In this document: positions 53,400-61,874 of the stretch, one piece after another
Position numbering within the stretch: position 1 is the stretch's first letter
How the letters are laid out: each line of letters opens with the position of its first letter
Source of the DNA: Pseudomonas multiresinivorans
Lineage (GTDB): Bacteria > Pseudomonadota > Gammaproteobacteria > Pseudomonadales > Pseudomonadaceae
DNA: 64,000 bases
NCBI RefSeq assembly: GCF_012971725.1
Contig: NZ_CP048833.1
Span: forward strand, 4,154,001 to 4,218,000
Reading direction: 5' to 3'
The notes under the pieces: generated by a model
What the model was told of the DNA's origin: nothing
Database searches by the model: none
The model's input: the letters and a program-made list of their open reading frames with translations, nothing else
Translations under genes and position numbers: made by a program

Positions 53400-54548
53400 T
53401 CAAAGCCCCATCTGCTTGGCGATGATCTCGTTCATGATCTCCCGCGTGCCGCCGCCGATGGAGAGGATGCGGTTGTCGCGGTACAGCCGCTCCACAAGGC
53501 TTTCACGCATGTAGCCCATGCCGCCCAGCGCCTGTACCGCGTCGTAGGTCACCCGATCGGCGATGTCGGTGGCGAAGTTCTTGGCCATGGAGATTTCCTT
53601 GATCACGCTCTTGCCGACAGCCATCTTCGCCGCCTGCCGATAGGTGAACTCTCGGGACACTTCGACCTGCGTGGCCATCTCGGCCAGCCGGTGCTTGAGT
53701 ACCTGGAACTTGCCAATCGGCTTGCCGAACGCCTCACGCTCGCGGCACCACGCCAGCGCTTCGTCCAGGGCGAGCTGCGCGGTCATGTTGGCCATGATCG
53801 CCAGGGCCAGGCGCTCGCTCTGGAAGTTCGCCATGATGCAGGCGAAGCCCATATTCTCGGCACCGATGAGGTTCTCCACCGGCACCCTGCAGTCGTCGAA
53901 GAACAGCTCGGCGGTATCCGACGCCCACCAACCCATCTTCTTCAGCTTGCGGCTCACGGTGAACCCAGGAGTGCCCTTCTCCACCAGCAGCAGGCTGACG
54001 CCACCGAAGCCGTCGCCGCCGGTGCGCACGGCCACCGTGTAGTAGTCGGCGCGCACGCCGCTGGTGATGAAGGTCTTGCTGCCGCTCACGCGGTAGTGGT
54101 CGCCGTCGCGCACGGCGCGGGTCTTCAGGCTGGCCACATCGGAACCGCCGGACGGCTCGGTGACCGCCAGCGCCATGATCTTCTCGCCGGCCAGCACCTG
54201 CGGCGCGATGCGTTCACGCAGCTCCGGGCGGCCCCACTTGATCAGCGGTGGCAGGCCGATATCCAGCGAGCCCAGCCCCGCCACCAGTCCGCCGGAGCCG
54301 CAGCGCATCAGCTCTTCGCTGGCTGCCACCTTGGCGAACAGATCGCCCTCGTGGCTGCCGCCGAGTGCTTCCGGATAGCCGATGCCAAGTATGCCCGCCT
54401 CGCCGGCCTTGCGGTACAGCTCGCGGGGAAACTCCTCGGCCTCTTCCCAGTCGGCGACATGGGGCAGGATTTCCCGCTCGACGAAGCGTCGCACGCTGTC
54501 GCGGACCAGGCGGTGGTTGTCATCGAAGTACTCGGCGAACACGGACAT
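53400..54548 (-). CDS. Acyl-CoA dehydrogenase
   Basis: 382 residues of the ACAD fold. TEPSGGSDVASLKTRA (FAD/substrate strand), SGSKTFITSG, and the helix ending YDAVQALGGMGYMRES are signature stretches. The C-terminal GGGTREIMNEIIAKQMG is usual. A catalytic Glu at its usual position is not identified unambiguously by eye. Such enzymes oxidise acyl-CoA to 2-enoyl-CoA. In PAO1 the equivalent is near recR (memory). The 254-base spacer before it toward the unknown protein holds nothing recognisable. Confidence 0.93.
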   Translation of the reverse strand: MSVFAEYFDDNHRLVRDSVRRFVEREILPHVADWEEAEEFPRELYRKAGEAGILGIGYPEALGGSHEGDLFAKVAASEELMRCGSGGLVAGLGSLDIGLPPLIKWGRPELRERIAPQVLAGEKIMALAVTEPSGGSDVASLKTRAVRDGDHYRVSGSKTFITSGVRADYYTVAVRTGGDGFGGVSLLLVEKGTPGFTVSRKLKKMGWWASDTAELFFDDCRVPVENLIGAENMGFACIMANFQSERLALAIMANMTAQLALDEALAWCREREAFGKPIGKFQVLKHRLAEMATQVEVSREFTYRQAAKMAVGKSVIKEISMAKNFATDIADRVTYDAVQALGGMGYMRESLVERLYRDNRILSIGGGTREIMNEIIAKQMGL

Positions 54549-54623
54549 GGCAAGGCTCCAGACGGTTTGCGTGAAACTTACCTAGCGCTTGCTTGGTTTA
54601 CAAGGCGAGACACCCGCCATCGG

Positions 54624-55592
54624 CTAGGACAGATGCGCCGTGCCGAATCGCTCGCGGTAAATCGATGGGGCCACGCCGGCCGCGCCACGAAAGGCGTTGC
54701 GGAAGCTTTCCACGGTGCCGAAGCCGCATTGCTCGGCGATTCGCTCGACGCTGTCGGTGCTGCCTTCCAGCAGTTCACGGGCGCGCGCCATACGCTCGTG
54801 CTGCAACCACGCCTTGGGCGTCATCCCAGTGGCTTCGCTGAAGCGGCGCAGGAAAGTACGTTCGCTCATCGCCACGCGGTTGGCCAGTTCGCCCACCGAG
54901 ATGGATCGGCCCAGACGCTGGCGGGCCCAATCCAGCAGCCCGGCGAGATCGTGCCGGGGCGCCTGGGCCACGGGCGCAGGGATGAACTGCGCCTGCCCGC
55001 CACCGCGTTGCGGCGACATGACCAGCCGGCGGGCCACGTTGTTGGCGACCTGCACGCCGAAATCCCGCGCCACCAGGTGCAGGCAGGCATCGATGCCCGC
55101 TGCGCTGCCGGCAGACGTGATCACCTGCCCGGCATCGACGTAGAGCACTTGCGCATCCACTTCGATGGCAGGGAAGCGTTCTGCCAGCTCCTTGGCATAG
55201 CGCCAGTGCGTGGTGGCACGCTGGCCGTCGAGCAAACCGGCGGCTGCCAGAACGAAGACGCCTGAGCAGATCGACAGCAGTCGTGCGCCCTCGTCGTGGG
55301 CCTTGCGCAGCGCCTGTACCAGCTCGGCGGACGGCGCCTCGGAGCGGTCCCGCCAGCCCGGCACGATGATAGTGCCGGCCGTTTCGAGCGCGTCCAGCCC
55401 GCCATCGGCCAGCACGTGGATGCCGCCCATGGCGCGCATCGGTCCGGCGTCGACGGCAACGATGCGGTGGCGGTACCAGGGAAAGTCGAACTCCGGGCGC
55501 GGCAGGCCGAAGATTTCCACGGCGATGCCGAATTCGAAGGTGCACAGGCCGTCGTAAGCGAGAACGGCCACTGCGAGGGGATCACGCTGCAT
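54624..55592 (-). CDS. FtrA/GlxA-type AraC family transcriptional regulator
   Basis: 322 residues: an N-terminal DJ-1/PfpI-like (GATase1) sensor domain (about 1-200) with the Cys elbow LLSICSGVFVLAAAGLLDG, and a C-terminal AraC DNA-binding domain with MSERTFLRRFSEATGMTPKAWLQHERMARAREL and the second HTH VERIAEQCGFGTVESFRNAF. The pairing with a divergent rhodanese gene is that of FtrA. An inverted repeat CGGAA-AAC-TTCCG lies immediately upstream (55597-55609). Confidence 0.88.
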   Translation of the reverse strand: MQRDPLAVAVLAYDGLCTFEFGIAVEIFGLPRPEFDFPWYRHRIVAVDAGPMRAMGGIHVLADGGLDALETAGTIIVPGWRDRSEAPSAELVQALRKAHDEGARLLSICSGVFVLAAAGLLDGQRATTHWRYAKELAERFPAIEVDAQVLYVDAGQVITSAGSAAGIDACLHLVARDFGVQVANNVARRLVMSPQRGGGQAQFIPAPVAQAPRHDLAGLLDWARQRLGRSISVGELANRVAMSERTFLRRFSEATGMTPKAWLQHERMARARELLEGSTDSVERIAEQCGFGTVESFRNAFRGAAGVAPSIYRERFGTAHLS

Positions 55593-55596
55593 TTGG

Positions 55597-55609
55597 CGGA
55601 AAACTTCCG
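55597..55609. promoter_or_regulatory. Inverted repeat CGGAA-N3-TTCCG in the FtrA-rhodanese spacer
   Basis: CGGAAAACTTCCG is a perfect 5+3+5 palindrome ending 5 bases before the FtrA start and 77 bases before the rhodanese start. Candidate operator for the divergent pair; unproven. Confidence 0.4.
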
Positions 55610-55685
55610 ATCACTGTCCAGGCCGCCACTTTAGCCGGCTTTCGCGGCTGCATACAGTAGGCCCATCTTCCCCAGGAGCCTTGCC

Positions 55686-56129
55686 ATGCCCAGCCTTGTC
55701 AGCCAATTCCCTGCCGCCCTGCCCGCCGACGCCCTTGCCCATTTCAGCCATCGCCTGGCCTTCGAGACCGACTGCTCGGACGTGAACGACGCCCTGCAGA
55801 ACGGCGAGCAGGATTTCGTCCTGCTCGATGTGCGCAACGCCACCGCCTTCGCCCGTGGCCATGTACCCGGCGCGCTGAACCTGCCGACACGGGAGATCGA
55901 TGCACGGCGCATGGCGCAGTTTCCAGCGGGCACCCTGTTCGTCGTCTACTGCGCAGGCCCGCACTGCAACGGCGTGCACCGCGCTGCCGCGAAGCTCGCG
56001 GCGCTGGGCCTGTCAGTGAAGGAGATGATCGGTGGCGTAACCGGATGGCTGGACGAGGGGCTGGCACTGGCTGGCGCGGCGGGAGAATCGCTGCGTGCCG
56101 ACAATCAAGGTATCAGTTGCGCCTGCTGA
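55686..56129 (+). CDS. Rhodanese-like sulfurtransferase
   Basis: 147 residues. LLDVRNATAFARGHVPGALNLP is the rhodanese CH2A strand, and the active-site loop VYCAGPHCNG carries the catalytic Cys (about residue 91); a second Cys (C97) lies in the loop. C-terminal ISCAC adds more thiols. Divergent to the FtrA-type regulator, which probably controls it. Sulfur donor and acceptor unknown. Confidence 0.87.
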   Translation: MPSLVSQFPAALPADALAHFSHRLAFETDCSDVNDALQNGEQDFVLLDVRNATAFARGHVPGALNLPTREIDARRMAQFPAGTLFVVYCAGPHCNGVHRAAAKLAALGLSVKEMIGGVTGWLDEGLALAGAAGESLRADNQGISCAC

Positions 56130-56139
56130 CCCCGGATGC

Positions 56140-56168
56140 AACAAGGCCGGAATCTCTCCGGCCTTGTT
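56140..56168. terminator. Bidirectional terminator between rhodanese and recR
   Basis: AACAAGGCCGGA and TCCGGCCTTGTT form a perfect stem around ATCTC in the convergent spacer. Confidence 0.82.
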
Positions 56169-56176
56169 CGAATCTG

Positions 56177-56776
56177 TCAGTTGCTGATCGGCCGGCGTCC
56201 TGCCAGGGCGTGGGCCAGCGTGCCGCCGTCCACCAGTTCCAGTTCGCCACCCAGCGGCACGCCGTGGGCGATGCGCGACAGCACCAGGTCACCGCCGCCC
56301 AGCAACTGGGCGATGTAGTGTGCGGTTGCCTCGCCTTCCACCGTGGGGTTGGTGGCGAGAATGATCTCGCTGAAGCTGCCGGCCTTGATTCGTGCCGTAA
56401 GCTCGGGAATGCCGATGGCTTCCGGACCCAGGCCATCCAGCGGCGACAGGTGCCCCTTGAGCACGAAGTAGCGGCCCCGGTAGCCGGTCTGCTCGACGGC
56501 AAACACGTCCAGCGGACCTTCCACCACGCACAGCAGGCTGTCATCGCGGCGCGGGTCAGTGCACTGCGGGCAGAACTCGTCTTCCGACAAGGTGCGGCAC
56601 TGCTTGCAGTGGCCAACGCCTTCCATCGCCTGGGTCAGCGCCTGCGCCAGGCGCAGACCGCCGCTGCGGTCACGCTCCAGCAGCTGCAGCGCCATGCGCT
56701 GGGCACTCTTCTGCCCCACCCCGGGCAGGGTGCGCAGGGCGTCGATCAGTTGGCGGATCAGCGGCGTGAAGCTCAT
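56177..56776 (-). CDS. recR: Recombination protein RecR
   Basis: 199 residues. The helix-hairpin-helix IDALRTLPGVGQKSAQRMALQLL, the zinc site CKQCRTLSEDEFCPQC and the Toprim segment LLCVVEGPLDVFAVEQTGYRG are all visible. RecR acts with RecO/RecF to load RecA on gapped DNA. The order ybaB-recR downstream of dnaX is that of most gamma-proteobacteria. Confidence 0.97.
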   Translation of the reverse strand: MSFTPLIRQLIDALRTLPGVGQKSAQRMALQLLERDRSGGLRLAQALTQAMEGVGHCKQCRTLSEDEFCPQCTDPRRDDSLLCVVEGPLDVFAVEQTGYRGRYFVLKGHLSPLDGLGPEAIGIPELTARIKAGSFSEIILATNPTVEGEATAHYIAQLLGGGDLVLSRIAHGVPLGGELELVDGGTLAHALAGRRPISN

Positions 56777-56811
56777 GGGGCAGTCTCGAATTTCGGGAGG
56801 TTAGAACGACT

Positions 56812-56887
56812 GTAGGAGCGAGCCTGCCCGCGAACCCTGCCAGGCCGAAGAGACCTGAAGAGCGTTCGCGAGCAAGTTCGCTCCTAC
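56812..56887. repeat. REPIN, partly degenerated
   Basis: Inverted REP pair in the recR-ybaB spacer. The left unit has AGCGAGCCTGCCCGCG and the right AGCAAGTTCGC, so both carry substitutions relative to the GAGCGAGCTTGCTCGC core of the other five. Confidence 0.85.
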
Positions 56888-56903
56888 AGGGGCAGAGCCT
56901 GGA

Positions 56904-57230
56904 TCAGAAGGGCATTTTGAAGCCGGGCGGGAGCTGCATGCCGGCGGTCATGCCGGACATCTTCTCCTGGTTGTTCTGCTCGATCTTGCGCACGGCGTCG
57001 TTCACTGCGGCGGCGATCAGGTCTTCGAGGATTTCCTTGTCTTCCTGCATCAGGCTGTCGTCCAGGGAGACGCGCTTGACGTCGTGGCGACCGGTCATCA
57101 CCACGCTCACCAGGCCGGCGCCGGATTGACCGGTCACTTCGGCGTTGGCCAGCTCTTCCTGCATCTTCTGCATTTTTTCCTGCATCTGCTGGGCCTGCTT
57201 CATCAGGCCGGCCATGCCACCTTTCATCAT
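56904..57230 (-). CDS. ybaB: Nucleoid-associated protein YbaB/EbfC
   Basis: 108 residues. MMKGGMAGLMKQAQQMQEKMQKMQEELANAEVTGQSGAG is the YbaB N-terminal coiled part, followed by the conserved VSLDDSLMQEDKEILEDLIAAAVNDA. It binds DNA as a dimer. Located between dnaX and recR as usual. Start follows the GAACTCGAC end of the preceding spacer. Confidence 0.96.
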   Translation of the reverse strand: MMKGGMAGLMKQAQQMQEKMQKMQEELANAEVTGQSGAGLVSVVMTGRHDVKRVSLDDSLMQEDKEILEDLIAAAVNDAVRKIEQNNQEKMSGMTAGMQLPPGFKMPF

Positions 57231-57267
57231 GTCGAGTTCCTCGATTCGTTCAGTCGTCGACCCAGGC

Positions 57268-59445
<2,178 letters not shown>

Positions 59446-59597
59446 TGAAATCCATCGCGACAGGTGAGCAGAAGTGCGCTAATCCTAGCGAAGCGGACCG
59501 TAAATTGCACTCGATGTCCGCACCGGACGTTGTCGCATCTTGGCAAGGGCCGGGCTACACGGCATTGTGTCGTCGTTCTGCCATCAACGGAGCCTTG

Positions 59598-60320
59598 ATG
59601 CGCTTCCTTGCCACCGCCCTGCTGCTGACCGCCACCCTCGCCCAGGCCGACGACCGTCCCCTGCGCTTCTCGGTGGTCGACAGCTGGGCGATGCCGCTGG
59701 CGCAGATCGAGAATGGCGAACTGACCGGCGGCATCCTGTTCGAGCTGTTCAACGAGACGGCCCACGAGCTTGGACGGACACCGGCGTTCCACATCGTGCC
59801 CCGCGCCCGCATCGAACAGGCGCTGCTCACTCACTCCGTGGACGTGCGCTGCTACGTCTCGCGCACCTGGATCGAGCACGAGTTCAAGGACTACCGCTGG
59901 ACTGCACCACTGATGTTGCAGCGCGACCTGCTGGTGGTCCGCGACGCCCCTGCGGACAATCTCGAAACCCTCCCCAGCCAGTCCATCGGCACGGTCCTGG
60001 GCTACCACTACCCGCGCCTGCAGCCGCTTCTGGACAGCCACTGGCTGATCCGCGACGACGCGCGCAACCAGGAACTGGTGCTGAAGAAGCTGCGCATCGG
60101 CCGTTATCAATATGCGATCAGCAGCGAGTTCGCACTGAACTGGTTCAACCGTGATCTACCCGAGGCGGAGCGCTTGAGAACCGCCAGCGTGATCGAGGAG
60201 ACCCCGCTGTCGTGCATGGTGCTGGACGCACCCGAAGTCCGCGCCGAGGAGGTGCTCTCGGTGCTGGCGAAGATCAAGGCGTCGGGGAAGATCGAGCAGA
60301 TCCTGGATCACTACCGCTGA
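59598..60320 (+). CDS. Periplasmic substrate-binding-like protein (SBP family 3 type)
   Basis: 240 residues from ATG at 59598 (MRFLATALLLTATLAQA), chosen because it gives a clean Sec signal peptide; longer starts do not. The mature part (LRFSVVDSWAMPLAQIENGELTGGILFELFNE, YRWTAPLMLQRDLLVV) resembles amino-acid-type family 3 binding proteins that are not tied to an ABC transporter. No permease genes are adjacent. It is divergent from dnaX and convergent to ffs. Ligand unknown. Confidence 0.8.
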   Translation: MRFLATALLLTATLAQADDRPLRFSVVDSWAMPLAQIENGELTGGILFELFNETAHELGRTPAFHIVPRARIEQALLTHSVDVRCYVSRTWIEHEFKDYRWTAPLMLQRDLLVVRDAPADNLETLPSQSIGTVLGYHYPRLQPLLDSHWLIRDDARNQELVLKKLRIGRYQYAISSEFALNWFNRDLPEAERLRTASVIEETPLSCMVLDAPEVRAEEVLSVLAKIKASGKIEQILDHYR

Positions 60321-60373
60321 GACGGGCAGCGCTCGACAGGACGCGAGGCAGGCCATTTTCCGGGCCCCGAAAT

Positions 60374-60486
60374 GGAGGCGGCCCCGCCAGCCACACCCCG
60401 GCACACAATGTCCCCGCCTTGGCTGCTTCCTTCCGGACCTGACCAGGTAAGCGAGTAATCGTTGCGGGGGGACCGACAGGGCCACC
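60374..60486 (-). ncRNA. ffs: Signal recognition particle RNA (4.5S RNA)
   Basis: On the minus strand the sequence contains the conserved tip GGTCAGGTCCGGAAGGAAGC, followed by AGCCAAGG, as in E. coli 4.5S RNA, with flanking arms GGTGGCCCTG (5') and GGGGCCGCC (3') that pair to close the hairpin. Length about 113 nt. It forms the SRP with Ffh. Ends are approximate. Confidence 0.95.
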
Positions 60487-60719
60487 ATCGCGAGAGCTCG
60501 CCAGTTCAGCGAGCCGCGCCATTGTAGCGGCTTGAGCGCAAGTTACAAGTACTTCAAGCACTTAGCGACATCCTTCGGGAAATTCCTGAGGCTCGTCACG
60601 GATTCAGCTATTCATTAAGAGAATCTGCCTACGAGATATTAAGAAATTTCTTGTTGCGCCGACGCTTATGGGAGAGCCGTCGATTAATGACGGACCCTGA
60701 CCGAGCGAGGAATGCCCAC
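60487..60719. other. Spacer between ffs and the fimbrial-like gene
   Basis: Contains the minus-strand ffs promoter (not resolved) and an AT-richer stretch at about 60600-60660 (ATTCATTAAGAGAATC and ATTAAGAAATTTCTTG) that may include the promoter of the gene at 60720. Confidence 0.45.
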
Positions 60720-61088
60720 ATGTCCGCTGCCCTGCGATCCACCACTCTCGTTGCCCTGCTCTTCTCAGGCCCGCTGATGGCCTACGACGGCATCATTCAC
60801 TTCAGCGGCGCCGTGGTCGAGCCGACCTGCCAGGTCGGCCTCAGCGACGTCACCGCCAGCAGCGCACGGGTGCACCTGAGCGGCTGCCGCCAGACCATGA
60901 CGATGACGCTGAATGAGCCGCGCGGAGCACTGCCCAGCGTGAGCTACCGCCTCACCGATACCCAGGGAAAATCACTGGGGCAGGAAGTCACTGCCAACGG
61001 CGATGCCGACAGCGTTATCCGCGAGATTGCCAAGGGTGGCCTCGCCGCGGATCAACGCAATGTCGTACTGGTGGCCGAGTACCTGTAA
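60720..61088 (+). CDS. Orphan type 1 fimbrial-like protein
   Basis: 122 residues with a signal peptide (MSAALRSTTLVALLFSGPLMA) and the pilin-like N-terminus DGIIHFSGAVVEPTCQV. Two Cys (in PTCQV and SGCRQ) would form the usual pilin disulfide. The C-terminus ends VVLVAEYL, similar to the terminal beta-zipper strand. No chaperone or usher gene is nearby and the protein is shorter than a typical pilin (about 160), so it may be an isolated periplasmic or adhesin-like relative. GAGCGAGG 10 bases upstream supports the start. Confidence 0.72.
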   Translation: MSAALRSTTLVALLFSGPLMAYDGIIHFSGAVVEPTCQVGLSDVTASSARVHLSGCRQTMTMTLNEPRGALPSVSYRLTDTQGKSLGQEVTANGDADSVIREIAKGGLAADQRNVVLVAEYL

Positions 61089-61094
61089 CCGGTA

Positions 61095-61472
61095 TCACTG
61101 CGCCTGCAGCAACCCTTCGGGCCGAGGCTGGGTGGAGACTTCCAGGTTCGGCCCGATGAACAGGTCCATCTTGCTGTAGCCCGGCCGGGCACTGAAGGTG
61201 GAGTAGCGCTCCGCCCCCTGGTGGAACTGGAAGCCGACGCGGTACTCGCCCGAGCGCAGCAGGCGCAGAGGGAAGGAGCGCGCCTCGCCCGGCTTGATCT
61301 CGCCCGCGAGGGTTTCCTCGCCGTTTTCCTTGTAGCTGTAGCTCACCGCCGGGCCACCCTGCGCTTCATAATGCAGGACGATCTGCGGGCGCTCGCTCCA
61401 GGCCACGTAAGCCCCGAACAACAGCACCAGTGCCCCTACGCCGAGCAGGCGCTGCTTTCTTGCCTTGTCCAT
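61095..61472 (-). CDS. Hypothetical membrane-anchored protein
   Basis: 125 residues from ATG at 61472 (MDKARKQRLLGVG). One N-terminal helix (LLGVGALVLLFGAYVAW), then a beta-rich part (IVLHYEAQGGPAVSYSYKENGEE, YRVGFQFHQGAERY). No recognised family; probably inner-membrane with a periplasmic domain. A TTG at 61487 is a possible earlier start. Convergent to the fimbrial-like gene. Confidence 0.7.
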   Translation of the reverse strand: MDKARKQRLLGVGALVLLFGAYVAWSERPQIVLHYEAQGGPAVSYSYKENGEETLAGEIKPGEARSFPLRLLRSGEYRVGFQFHQGAERYSTFSARPGYSKMDLFIGPNLEVSTQPRPEGLLQAQ

Positions 61473-61542
61473 CTCGCTCTCCGTCAACCAGTGGCCCGTC
61501 CCGCCCTGCGTCGCAACGCTGAGGCCGGAACGGGCCTGCCGA

Positions 61543-61821
61543 TCAGTTCAGGCTGTCGACCAGGGCCTTGGCGGGCACCAGGCGCACGGCCTTCTTCGCG
61601 GCGATCTCGATGGTCTTGCCGGTCTGCGGGTTGCGGCCGGTACGGGCGGCGCGTTCGCTGACCTTGAGCTTGCCGATACCCGGCAGGGTCAGCTCACCGT
61701 CGTTCTCCAGGGCGTCCTGGGCGATCTGCGCCAGTTGCTCGAACACGCCGCGCACGGCGGCCTGGGTCAGGTCGAGGGATTCGGCGATATCGCGAACCAG
61801 TTGGTCCTTGGTCATGGGCAT
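61543..61821 (-). CDS. HU-family DNA-binding protein
   Basis: 92 residues from the ATG at 61821 (MPMTKDQLVRDIAES); the second ATG (61815) is an alternative. The DNA-arm signature GIGKLKVSERAARTGRNPQTGKTIEI is present but the C-terminus (KKAVRLVPAKALVDSLN) differs from HupB, which usually ends in FKAGKALKDAV-type residues, so this is an HU paralogue rather than the main HU. Confidence 0.87.
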   Translation of the reverse strand: MPMTKDQLVRDIAESLDLTQAAVRGVFEQLAQIAQDALENDGELTLPGIGKLKVSERAARTGRNPQTGKTIEIAAKKAVRLVPAKALVDSLN

Positions 61822-61874
61822 GGATTGACTCCTTGATGCGTTGATCTTGATTCTTTGATTGGAAGAAAGGCGTG

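Noticed and set aside
53349..55265. 638-codon plus-strand open frame opposite acyl-CoA dehydrogenase and the FtrA-type gene
   Set aside because: Spans two real minus-strand genes and the spacer between them; His/Ala/Gly-rich antisense composition.
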